Of a stretch of 64,000 nt of DNA, positions 44,884 to 55,100 are shown piece after piece. The translations under genes were made by a program, and so were the position numbers. The DNA comes from Cyanobacteria bacterium RU_5_0. GTDB taxonomy: Bacteria; Cyanobacteriota; Cyanobacteriia; Elainellales; Elainellaceae. Position 1 is the first letter of the stretch. Each line of letters opens with the position of its first letter. The stretch spans positions 62,001 through 126,000 of the forward strand of contig JAAUSF010000002.1 in the NCBI GenBank assembly GCA_012033255.1. The letters run 5' to 3'. The notes under the pieces were generated by a model that was not told the origin of the DNA, did not search any database, and saw only the letters and a list, made by a program, of their open reading frames with translations.

Positions 44884-47800
44884 ATGCACACATTCACCCC
44901 GATCGGACGGTTAGGACTGTGGTTCGCTATGCTGCTGTGCGTGAGTATCACGGGTATGCAGGCAGTACGGGCCGATGTTGTTCCAGCCGATGATGGCACG
45001 GGCACGCGGGTGAGGCGAGAAGGCAACCAAACTGATATCGAGGGGGGCAGTCGATCGCCCGATGGAGAGAACTTGTTTCACAGTTTTGAGGAGTTTGGGC
45101 TGAGTGCCGATGAGATTGCCAACTTCCTCTCTAACCCGGATATTCGCAATATTTTAGGTCGCGTGGTCGGGGGCGATGCCTCAGTGATTGATGGCTTGAT
45201 TCGAGTCAGTGGCGGCAACTCGAATCTCTACTTGATGAACCCAGCAGGGGTAATCTTTGGGGTGAATGCCCGCTTGGATGTGCCCGGTTCGTTCACCGTG
45301 ACCACCGCCGATCGCATTGGCTTTGGCGAGGGTTGGTTTACGGGAGTGGGGCCGAATGATTACAGTGCCTTAGTGGGTAATCCGAATGCGTTTGTCTTCA
45401 GCCTCAGTCAACCAGGGGCGATCGTCAATTTGGGTGAGTTATCGGTGGCGGAGGGGCAAGACCTGAATTTGTTCGGGGGCACGGTGGTCAACCTGGGGCG
45501 GCTTTCGGCTCCAGGGGGCACGATTACGATCGCGGCGATTCCTGGCGAGAACATGATTCGGCTGAGTCAGGATGGGATGATTCTGCAACTGGAAATCCCA
45601 GCCACAACGGATGGCAATGATAACATTCTCACCAATGCCTTGCCGTTTGATCCACTGTCGTTACCAGAACTATTAACGGTCGGAGCGAGTCCAGATGCAG
45701 GATTGACAGTGGCAACAGATGGTTCGGTGCGCTTGACCAATGCTGGGATTGTGATTCCGACTGAATCGGGTACGGCGATCGTCTCTGGGACAGTGGATAC
45801 TTCCCTGCTTTCTGCTTCTCCCCTATTAACTCCAGAAATTACTGTGGTGGGCGATCGCATCGGGATTATCAGTGCCACGATCGAGGCTTCTGGAATAGAG
45901 GGCAGCGGTATCGTGCGGATTGGGGGCGATTATCAAGGACAGGGAGTTTTGCCCAATGCCGATCGCACGTTTGTCAGTGCGGATTCGATCATTAATGCCA
46001 ATGCCCTGGAAAGCGGCAATGGTGGGACAGTCATTGTCTGGGCAGATGGAGCCACGGTGTTTTATGGCAGCGCCAATGTCAGAGGCGGCAACCTATCGGG
46101 GGATGGGGGGTTGATTGAAATCTCAGGAGCCGAAAATCTGGCTTTCTCCGGTACGGCAGATGCTAGCGCCCCTGTTGGCGCACCTGGAATTGTTTTATTT
46201 GACCCACTCACCATTAATATCGTTGAATTTAATGATGAATTCAATGACAATGCTGAGCTTGATGATGGTCAAATCCTCTTTGCTGATGGTGGTGCGGATG
46301 CCGTCTTCGAGATTAGTGATGATGCGATCGAATTCATTGAAGGGGATGTTATTCTTCAGGCAACGGGAGATATCAATCTCACGACCTCTCTTGAATTTTT
46401 GGTGACTCCCGAAACATCGGGAACAACGATTACTTTCTCGGCGGGTGGCAACTTCAACGGTACAGATCAAGATATCATCGCTAGTGGTAGAAACATCACG
46501 ATCTCAGGCTTGAGTGTGATCGTGGGTGATCTGGATACAAGCGTAGAGCCTGGAGGTGAAGGTCCAGGTGGCGGCATCAATGGGGGGATCATCACCCTCA
46601 CGGCAACCAATGGAGACATTATTGCAGGTTCAATAGTTACAGATTCGACATTTGATGTAGGAAATTCTGGCTCTGGCGGAACCATCACCCTCACCACTAC
46701 AAATGGCAATATTACCACAGGTAGTTTGATTACCTTGTCTCGTACTACCGCAGATACAGGTGTGGCGGGCAATGGCGGAACCATTACCATTTCCTCAACA
46801 GGTGCGATTAATATCACCACCACAGATGACTTCGATGCAGCGATATCCTCTATCTCTGCTGCCAATGGCGTTGATGGCATCTCCAGTACTCCGGGAGCCG
46901 TGAATCTCAGTGCCGTTAATGGCATTACCATTACGGGCAATATTTTTGCTGATTCATTTGCCACAACCGCCACGAACGCTGGGTCTGGAAATGGCGTTGA
47001 ACTGTTTACCAGTGGGGGCAACATTGCGGTAACGGGCAATATCTTCGTTGGAACGACCTCCCTCAATAACACTGGGTTGCTGAGGATTAATACCCCTGGA
47101 GTGATTAGCTTATCGGGGACACAGTTGAGTATTCAGAGTGCAGATTTCACGATCGGCGATCAGATTGCTCCCAATGCGGCTCTATTTCCAGATTTCAATA
47201 CGCAAGGTGGCGATGTTAACCTGGCGATTAATGGAAATTTTGACTTTTCCAATGTTGTTAGCACAGACGGTGGGAACTTTACCCTCTCTAGCACCGCAGC
47301 ATTGACAGTTTCTGAAGATGTCACAACGTTGGGTGGCAACATCACATTGAATGGAGCCACTGTTGATGTTGACAGTGGGTTAGATTCTTCCAATTTCAGT
47401 TCCACTGATACAACCGTGTCTGGAGGGGATATCAGTATTACCAGTACCGTAGGGGCGATCGACACGACCGCAGGAGAACTTGTCACAGGAGGGGAATCAG
47501 AAAGTGACGATAGTGTCAGTCGTTCCGGAGATGTGAGGATATTGGCTCAAGGTGATCTGCGAACTGGATTGATTAGTACCTACTCTGCGGGTTCAGGGGA
47601 CGGCGGCGACGTGAATCTAACCAGTGTAACAGGGCTATTTGCCAACGAGGGGGGGATAGATTCTGGAAGCAGTAATGGAAATGGCGGAGCCATTACGATC
47701 GTTGCCAATGGCAATATCACCCTTGATGATTCTATTTACTCTGGATCGGGTTCATTAGCTGATGAAGATACGAATTTGGGAAATGGAACGGGCGGTAGGA

Positions 47801-50800
47801 TTTCTTTTGAAAGTACGTCAGGTGCGATCGTTCTACGAGATGAAGTGAGAGCCACATCTTTTAACAGCACTGGCGGAGCGATCGTCTTTTCTGCTCTCCA
47901 AGACATTACAACCGATGGACTCTTTTCCAACTCTTTAACGGGCACTGGAGGGAATATTACCCTCACCAGTATTCAAGGAAATATCAACACGATCGCTGGT
48001 CCGGTGAATGCGAATGGAGCAAATGGGGGCGGATTAATCTCTTTCTCTGCGGATGATAACATTACGCTGGGAACCATCACGTTTGGCTCTCTATTCGGAA
48101 CGGGTGGCTTACGCATCGATACCAATGGAATTGTTGATCTCCAGAACTCAATCATTACCGCGAATGGAGCCAGAACTGACATCGGCAATACCGTTGCTCC
48201 CGATAACATTTTCTTCCCATCGGGTACCTTCATCACCAACGGCGGCAACATCACCATTGATAACAGTAGCACCCTCAATATTTCAACGCCGATCGTCACC
48301 AATGGCGGCAACATCGACTTTACCAGTACTGGTGTAATCAATTTCCTGAGTTCCGTTCAGACGGCTGGTGGCACGATCGAGTTACAAGGCTCCAGCCTCA
48401 ACACCTCCAGCCTCGACTCCAGCCTGCTGAATGGGCAAGGAGGAATCATTACTCTCAATGCCACCAGTGGAACGATCTCTACCGGCATCCTCAATAGCTC
48501 TGGCACCAATGGCGGCGCGATCGTCCTCTCGGCTCCAGGCAATATCACTGTAGATGATATTACCTTTGGGTCAACCTCTGGTTTATCTAGCGGGGGGTTG
48601 CGATTGAATAGTTCTGGAATTGTCAATTTATCCAGCGCCACCTTCACCTCCAATGGAGCCAGAATCGACATCGGGAATACGATCGCCCCGGAAAACATTC
48701 TCTTCTCGTCTGGTACATTTGACACCAACGGCGGCAATATCACCGTCGATAACAACAGCACCCTCACCTTTGGGAATCGCGCCACGCCCATCGTCACGGA
48801 TGGCGGCAACCTCAGACTGACCAGTGACGGTGCATTAATCCTTTCCAGTCCCGTCACCACCGATGGCGGTACTGTTAGACTCACCAGTGACGGTCGATTG
48901 CGCGTCTTTGAGGACATCATTACGAACGGCGGTGATATTGTTCTGGATGGACAACGCATTGACACGAGAAACGCCACGCTGAATTCCAGTGATGACGATC
49001 GCGGTGGGGCGATTCGGTTGAATGCAGATGGCAATATCACGTCCGGGGAATTGATTTTTGGCTCCACCACCAATCAGCCGAGTGACCCGTTGGTCGTCAG
49101 CACATCCAGAATTCTCTCGATCGACGGTCTAAACGCGAATGGTACGAGGATTAACTTGAGTAGCGACACCAATCGACCTCAACGGATTATTCTTTCTGGC
49201 ACGATCGATACCGGCGGCGCAAATCTCAGACTATCCACCGATCGCAACTTCACCCTCTCTCGCTCCAGCCTGCTCCGCACCGACGGCGGTGACTTTGTGG
49301 TTGACAGCAACGGCACGATCGATCTGTTCAGTCTGGTTCGCACCACAGGAGGGGCGATCGATCTGCAAGGAACCCGTCTTGAGCTTGCTGACCTCAACAC
49401 TAGCAATCAAGATGATCTGGGTGGAGCAATTACCTTGGAAGCCACGGATAGCACAATCACAACAGGTAATCTCAATAGTTCTGGAAATAATGGCGGCACT
49501 ATTTTCCTGGATGCAGAAACCGCGATTACCACTGGACAAATTAACTCTAGTGGGAATCCAGGCGATGGCGGTGATGTCACACTTGATCCCAGTGGTGATA
49601 TTCAAGTCAGCTTTATTGATGCTAGAGGAAGCAGGAACGGGGGCGATATCTTAATCGAAACCGATCGCTTCTTCAGAGCCACCGGACGGTTTAGCTTTGG
49701 CGAACGTTCAGTCAGTTTGTTGTCCTTTGGAGAGGAAGACAACGGAAACATCACCATTCGTCATGGTGGTAATGGACTCATTCCCTTCGAGATTGGCAAC
49801 GCTGAACTCAACGGTACGATCGCCGCTATTACCACCGGAGACGACACCCTGGCTCCAGAGCGATCGATTCGCTTTTCCCTCACCGAAGGCGACGTTCAAA
49901 TTATCACTGGTGGCACAGATACCTCTGGTACATCTGGACGCGATCTGGATCAACTCCCCGATCCGTCGCCTCTCCCCACCGACGAATCAATCAATGACGA
50001 TCTCTCCTCTCCCACCCCGACGATCGGCTTAACCACGACGATCGAGATAGCTGACCTTCCCGCTATAGAAGCCAGGACTAGCTCAGACTATCAGCGATAT
50101 CTAGGATTGTCGGATGAAGAAGTGCGGATCAAAACCTTGTCTCAAGCCCATCGCGAATTGCGCCAAGTCGAAGCCGAAACCGGAGGCGTGATTAAGCCTG
50201 CCCTGATCTATGTCCTGTTCACCCCGCCCGAAGGCACATCCGGCGAAGCCACAATCATGTCCCTCGACCAGATGCAACTCGACGATCAACCGGAACGCGC
50301 CAATGACCAGGTTGAACTGGTGCTGGTGACAGCCAGAGGCGAACCGATCCGTCATGTCTTGCCCGCCACGCGATCGGAGGTTATGCAAGTGGCCAGGAAT
50401 TTCCGTAATTTTGCGGCTCAACCTGGCTTGCCCGAAAGCTTCTATCTGCCGCTGGCTCAAAGGCTCTATGACTGGATGATCGCTCCGCTCGAAAGCGACT
50501 TAGAGGCTCAGGAGATCAACACGATCGCCTTCATTCTCGATGCCGGATTACGCACAGTTCCACTGGCAGCACTCAGCGATCGGAATCTTCCCGATAATCC
50601 AGATGATGATCAATTTTTAATCGAGAAATACAACATTGGCTTAATGCCCAGCCTCAGTCTGACTGAAACGGAATACCGAGGGGTCGAAGAGGCACAAGTC
50701 TTGGCAATGGGCACCTCTGAGTTTGGACAAGTTGAATCTGAATTAGCGGATCTGCCCTTCGTCCGCTTAGAAGTAATGGAAATTGGCGGCACCCTCTGGC

Positions 50801-51324
50801 AAGGCACCGCCTTACTGGATGAAGACTTCACCGCTAGTCGTCTGCGATCGGAACGCCAAGAGACTCCCTATGGAATCGTCCATCTCGCCACTCATGTGAT
50901 TGTGCAGGGCAGCATCGAAAACTCTTTCATTCAGTTTTGGGATAACCCACTGACCTTTGACCAGGTTCGATCGCTCGATCTCAACGATGTCGAATTGTTG
51001 GTTTTGAGTGCTTGCAACACAGCCGTGGATAATCTAGGGGCGGAATTAGGCTTCGCCGGATTAGCGGTTCAATCGGGGGTTAAATCTGCCCTGGCGAGTC
51101 TCTGGCAGGTGAGTGATGAGGGCACATTTGCCTTAATGATCGAGTTCTATCGCCAATTAGACCAGGCTCCGATCAAATCTTCTGCCCTGCGCCAAGCCCA
51201 ACTCACCCTCTTGAATGCCCCAGTTCAGGTCGAACGAGCCGATTCTCCAGGGACGATCGAATCAGTGGACTTCAGCCATCCCTACTACTGGGCAGCCTTC
51301 ACGATGGTTGGGAGTCCCTGGTAA
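44884..51324 (+). CDS. TpsA-type exoprotein ending in a CHAT caspase-like protease domain
   Basis: This 2146-residue secreted protein has a signal peptide (about 1-30, cleavage near VRADVV) and the TPS domain (about 35-270) with SNLYLMNPAGVIFGVNARL, which holds the NPNG-like motif read by TpsB. About 1400 residues of right-handed beta-helix repeats follow, rich in Gly, Asn, Thr and Ser (GGNITI-, NGGxIxLxA-type). A Pro/Thr/Ser linker near 1690-1720 and a helical segment precede a CHAT domain (about 1830-2146): FILDAGLRTVPLAAL, catalytic His in HLATH (H2004), catalytic Cys in LVLSACNTA (C2044), then GFAGLAVQSGVKSALASLWQ and PYYWAAFTMVG. CHAT is a separase/caspase-clan protease. The partner TpsB is the divergent gene at 41708. 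Confidence 0.93.
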   Translation: MHTFTPIGRLGLWFAMLLCVSITGMQAVRADVVPADDGTGTRVRREGNQTDIEGGSRSPDGENLFHSFEEFGLSADEIANFLSNPDIRNILGRVVGGDASVIDGLIRVSGGNSNLYLMNPAGVIFGVNARLDVPGSFTVTTADRIGFGEGWFTGVGPNDYSALVGNPNAFVFSLSQPGAIVNLGELSVAEGQDLNLFGGTVVNLGRLSAPGGTITIAAIPGENMIRLSQDGMILQLEIPATTDGNDNILTNALPFDPLSLPELLTVGASPDAGLTVATDGSVRLTNAGIVIPTESGTAIVSGTVDTSLLSASPLLTPEITVVGDRIGIISATIEASGIEGSGIVRIGGDYQGQGVLPNADRTFVSADSIINANALESGNGGTVIVWADGATVFYGSANVRGGNLSGDGGLIEISGAENLAFSGTADASAPVGAPGIVLFDPLTINIVEFNDEFNDNAELDDGQILFADGGADAVFEISDDAIEFIEGDVILQATGDINLTTSLEFLVTPETSGTTITFSAGGNFNGTDQDIIASGRNITISGLSVIVGDLDTSVEPGGEGPGGGINGGIITLTATNGDIIAGSIVTDSTFDVGNSGSGGTITLTTTNGNITTGSLITLSRTTADTGVAGNGGTITISSTGAINITTTDDFDAAISSISAANGVDGISSTPGAVNLSAVNGITITGNIFADSFATTATNAGSGNGVELFTSGGNIAVTGNIFVGTTSLNNTGLLRINTPGVISLSGTQLSIQSADFTIGDQIAPNAALFPDFNTQGGDVNLAINGNFDFSNVVSTDGGNFTLSSTAALTVSEDVTTLGGNITLNGATVDVDSGLDSSNFSSTDTTVSGGDISITSTVGAIDTTAGELVTGGESESDDSVSRSGDVRILAQGDLRTGLISTYSAGSGDGGDVNLTSVTGLFANEGGIDSGSSNGNGGAITIVANGNITLDDSIYSGSGSLADEDTNLGNGTGGRISFESTSGAIVLRDEVRATSFNSTGGAIVFSALQDITTDGLFSNSLTGTGGNITLTSIQGNINTIAGPVNANGANGGGLISFSADDNITLGTITFGSLFGTGGLRIDTNGIVDLQNSIITANGARTDIGNTVAPDNIFFPSGTFITNGGNITIDNSSTLNISTPIVTNGGNIDFTSTGVINFLSSVQTAGGTIELQGSSLNTSSLDSSLLNGQGGIITLNATSGTISTGILNSSGTNGGAIVLSAPGNITVDDITFGSTSGLSSGGLRLNSSGIVNLSSATFTSNGARIDIGNTIAPENILFSSGTFDTNGGNITVDNNSTLTFGNRATPIVTDGGNLRLTSDGALILSSPVTTDGGTVRLTSDGRLRVFEDIITNGGDIVLDGQRIDTRNATLNSSDDDRGGAIRLNADGNITSGELIFGSTTNQPSDPLVVSTSRILSIDGLNANGTRINLSSDTNRPQRIILSGTIDTGGANLRLSTDRNFTLSRSSLLRTDGGDFVVDSNGTIDLFSLVRTTGGAIDLQGTRLELADLNTSNQDDLGGAITLEATDSTITTGNLNSSGNNGGTIFLDAETAITTGQINSSGNPGDGGDVTLDPSGDIQVSFIDARGSRNGGDILIETDRFFRATGRFSFGERSVSLLSFGEEDNGNITIRHGGNGLIPFEIGNAELNGTIAAITTGDDTLAPERSIRFSLTEGDVQIITGGTDTSGTSGRDLDQLPDPSPLPTDESINDDLSSPTPTIGLTTTIEIADLPAIEARTSSDYQRYLGLSDEEVRIKTLSQAHRELRQVEAETGGVIKPALIYVLFTPPEGTSGEATIMSLDQMQLDDQPERANDQVELVLVTARGEPIRHVLPATRSEVMQVARNFRNFAAQPGLPESFYLPLAQRLYDWMIAPLESDLEAQEINTIAFILDAGLRTVPLAALSDRNLPDNPDDDQFLIEKYNIGLMPSLSLTETEYRGVEEAQVLAMGTSEFGQVESELADLPFVRLEVMEIGGTLWQGTALLDEDFTASRLRSERQETPYGIVHLATHVIVQGSIENSFIQFWDNPLTFDQVRSLDLNDVELLVLSACNTAVDNLGAELGFAGLAVQSGVKSALASLWQVSDEGTFALMIEFYRQLDQAPIKSSALRQAQLTLLNAPVQVERADSPGTIESVDFSHPYYWAAFTMVGSPW

Positions 51325-52123
51325 TCGAGATTGCCTGTCTGGCAATAATCTCTATTATCTCGCTTCGAGTCAGATCGGTTGGGTCTTCCTGCCTTGTATG
51401 AGCAAGTATAGCGATAGCCCTATTGGTTAGGACATTTTTGTGGGGCGGCGAAGCCGCCCCACAAAAATGTCCCTGTCCTAACTTAGCTGACTACAGCTAT
51501 AAGTGTTGTGCCTGAGCGATCGCCTGCTCTTCTGGAATGCTAAGTTTTGATGAAATTTCAACATGATGCTCGTTTCCTTAAGCTGGGTAAAATGTACATC
51601 CAAAACATGATCGAGGGTAAAAGCCAGGGCATTTTATAATCCAGGCGAGGAAGCTTATGGGGTGTAAATTTTGAGAGTTTTTGACCCATCAATATAATAA
51701 CTGACAGACCACTAGCACTGAATTGTGAAAATCTTCTCAAGATTCCTACAACCCTACTTCTGTGATAAGCAATTTCAACGCTACAGAAATCAACGGTAAA
51801 CAACATTTGATCGTTCAGCCGAACAGCTGAGTTGATAATTTTTCAATTTTGGGCACGTTAAAAATGGAAGTTCGTAGAAGATTAGCTTTGGCGATCGACG
51901 ATTAGAAGGACAGTGAAAATTACCTCTATCGATTCATGAACGGTAGAGACTAGTACTTCGTAACCAGAGAGCTAAAAACGCTTAAATTCTATCCCTTCAC
52001 ACAGTTTTACTCTCAGTGTTGGGCTATTTATCAGCCGTTAATCTGAAATACAGATCTTAGGCTGAGGGATTTTCCTGCTCACTTTTTCATGTCTATCTTG
52101 CGTCTATCTTGCGGTATTCAATT
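51325..52123. other. 800-bp gene-free region upstream of the giant repeat protein
   Basis: Apart from the hairpin at 51430-51472, nothing can be assigned. An 82-codon minus-strand frame at 51558-51806 lacks recognisable features. An 11-bp direct repeat GTCTATCTTGC occurs twice at 52091-52112, just before the next gene. Confidence 0.45.
51430..51472. terminator. Perfect 20-bp hairpin downstream of TpsA
   Basis: GGACATTTTTGTGGGGCGGC pairs perfectly with GCCGCCCCACAAAAATGTCC around a GAA loop, 106 bp after the TpsA stop. The GGGGCGGCGAAGCCGCCCC core is a dispersed repeat known from many cyanobacterial spacers. It may act as a two-way terminator. Confidence 0.6.
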
Positions 52124-55100
52124 ATGACTTATCCCAACAGCAAAACTCTGGTCTTTGTTGATTCAGCCGTTGCAAATTATGAGAGTCTTATCAGCGGCAT
52201 TCACTCTGATGCCGAGATCATTGTTCTGGACTCAACTCAAGACGGGATTGAGCAGATTACAAAAACTCTGGCAGAGCGAAGTGAAATAGCAAGTGTTCAC
52301 ATTGTCTCTCACGGTGCAGCAGGAAAACTACAGCTTGGTTCAACTCAGCTGACTGAAGCAACCCTCAGTCACTATGCGGCACAACTTCAAGGTTGGTCAA
52401 CTGCACTGACAGCCAATGCTGATATTCTGCTTTACGGGTGTGATGTCGCCGCCGGAACGGAAGGTGCAGCGTTTGTCCGAGAACTCAGCACACTGACAGG
52501 GGCTGACATTGCGGCATCGATCGATCGCACGGGCAACGCAAATCTAAACGGTGACTGGGTGCTGGAAACCACCACCGGACAGATTGAGTCTCCTCTGGCA
52601 TTCCACCAGGAAACCTTAGACACCTATACGACTGTCCTACCAATCCTGTTCCAGGAATCTTTCAGTGGCGATGATGTCATCGATCCTAACTGGATCTTTG
52701 CTAGCAAAAGCAATCATCTGTATTTAACTGCACGAGATACGGATGCAGCTTCCCCTGGAGGGCTACCTGGCAACCCTAACTCAGCCGACCCGGATGGCAG
52801 CGGTGCTTTAAGATTAACCACGGCTGGTAATAACCAAGCGGGCTTTGTCATCTACAACACTCCCATTAATGCAAGTCAAGGTCTCTCCGTCACGTTCAAC
52901 TTTGCTGCCTACGGTGGTAGTGGTGCAGATGGCACTGTTTTCTTCCTGATTGACGGAAATGCTAACCCAACTGACGTAGGTGGATTCGGTGGCTCTTTGG
53001 GCTACGCCAACAATAGCTCTGAAGCCGGTCTCTTAGGTGGTTATCTAGGAGTGGGTGTCGATGAGTTCGGAAACTTTTCTAACCCGACAGAAGGGCGAGT
53101 GGGAGGTCCTGGACAAAAGGCAGATTCTATTGCTATCCGGGGGAGTCAAGCCACCAATTATAAATACCTGGCTGGGACTAACACCCTTCCCACCAGCATA
53201 GACAACAATAGCGGAGGCGCAAATCGCAGTAATTCCCAGCGCAAAATCCTGATTGAAATCACTCCGTCGGGTCTACTGAGCGTTCAAGTTGACCTGAATA
53301 ATGACGGTGACTACACTGATCCGGGTGAACCTGCTATTAACCTGGCCGATATTACCGCCGTCAATGGCGCTCTTCCTAACACCTTCAAGTTTGGCTTTGC
53401 GTCTTCAACGGGTGGCAGCCACAACATCCATGAGGTGCGTAACCTCGAAATCACAACCTACAATGACCCTCCCGCCGTCGCTGATGCTTCAGTCACGGTT
53501 TCTACAGGAACCACCCTTAACCTCACAGGCTTAACTGCGACTGACTCCAACGGGACAGTCACCTCCTTCACCATCACTTCTTTGCCCGATGCCGCTGATG
53601 GAGTTCTGTATTTCGGTGATCCTGCGACTGGTGGAACTCTTGTGACGGCTGGACAGGTATTCACACCTGCTCAAATCGGTCAGATCTACTTTCAGGCAAC
53701 GGCTGGGTTTAATGGGGGTAGCTTTACTTACACCGCCACAGACGACGAAGGTAAGTCAGACCCTACTCCGGCTACCGTAACCCTTGCCCTCAACGGTACA
53801 CCCACCACAAACGTGGCTACCGTAACTGTTTCTGCCAGCACTACTGTTAACCTGACTGGATTATCTGGAACCGATCCGGATGGTTCAGTGACAGCCTATA
53901 CCATCACCAGCCTACCTACTCCGGCTGATGGAACGCTCTACCTCGGTAATCCGGCTAGTGGGGGGACAGCCGTCACGCTGGGTCAGAGTATTCCAGCCGC
54001 CAGCATTGGTAATCTCTACTTCCAGGCAACTGCGGGCTTTAATGGGGGTAGCTTCACCTACGCCGCAACAGATAATTCTGGCATCACCGACCCCACTCCT
54101 GCCACTGTCAGCCTCAACATTCCTCCGGTTGCTGCCAATGCGGCAGTCAATATAACGGCTAACGCTACCGTCAAACTTTCTGGATTATCTGCAACAGACC
54201 TTGACAACCGAGTGCAGACTTACACCCTCTCTACCTTGCCGATCGCGGCTCAAGGAACGCTGTATCTAGGTAATCCTGCCTCAGGCGGTACTCCGGTCAC
54301 GGCTGGGCAAATTCTGACCACCGACCAAATTGTTCAACTTTACTTCCAGGCTGAGGCAGGCTTCAGTGGTGCAACTTTCACCTACACCGCCACAGACGAA
54401 GCAGGTGGTACAGACCCCACCCCCGCGACTGTCACCCTGACCAAAATCACTAACGCCCCTCCCACTGCCAATAACATCGCGGCGACTGTTAAACCGGGTA
54501 ACACGTTGAACCTACCCGCTCTTTCGGCTAGCGATTCCGATGGCAACAGCAGCGTGATTTACTACACGATCGCCAGCTTGCCTGATCCGGCTGATGGTGT
54601 CCTCTACCTCAATGATCCTGCCTCTGGCGGTACACCAGTTGTTGCAGGTCAGACGTTTGAAGCCTCTCAGATCAATAAGCTATTTTTCCAAGCCACCGCA
54701 GGCTTTGACGGCGGTAGCTTCACTTACACGGTTGCTGACACCAAAGGAGCCGCTGATTCAACTCCTGCCACTGTCACCCTCAACGTTCCTGGTGTGATGA
54801 TTACGCCCACTGGTGGCAGCACCGAGGTCGCGGAGGGCGGTGCAACCGACACCTACTCAGTTGTACTTGCTAGTGCCCCAACCGCAGATGTCACGATCAC
54901 GCTTGCGACCGACGGGCAAACCAGCACGAATGCCCCAACCCTCACCTTTACCTCTGCCAACTGGAATGTCCCTCAAACTGTCACAGTCACTGCGGTAGAC
55001 GATGCCGTCGTTGAGGGAACGCACCCCGCCACCATTACCCATACCGCGACCAGCACCGATCCCAACTACAACGGGATTGCGATCGCCCCAGTTCCCATCA

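Noticed and set aside
45500-49700. Many minus-strand open frames inside the TpsA repeats
   Set aside because: They mirror the beta-helix repeats (low-complexity Val/Pro/Ser sequences) and have no independent support.
51558-51806. 82-codon minus-strand frame
   Set aside because: No homologous family recognised and no ribosome binding site; the codon composition resembles spacer DNA.
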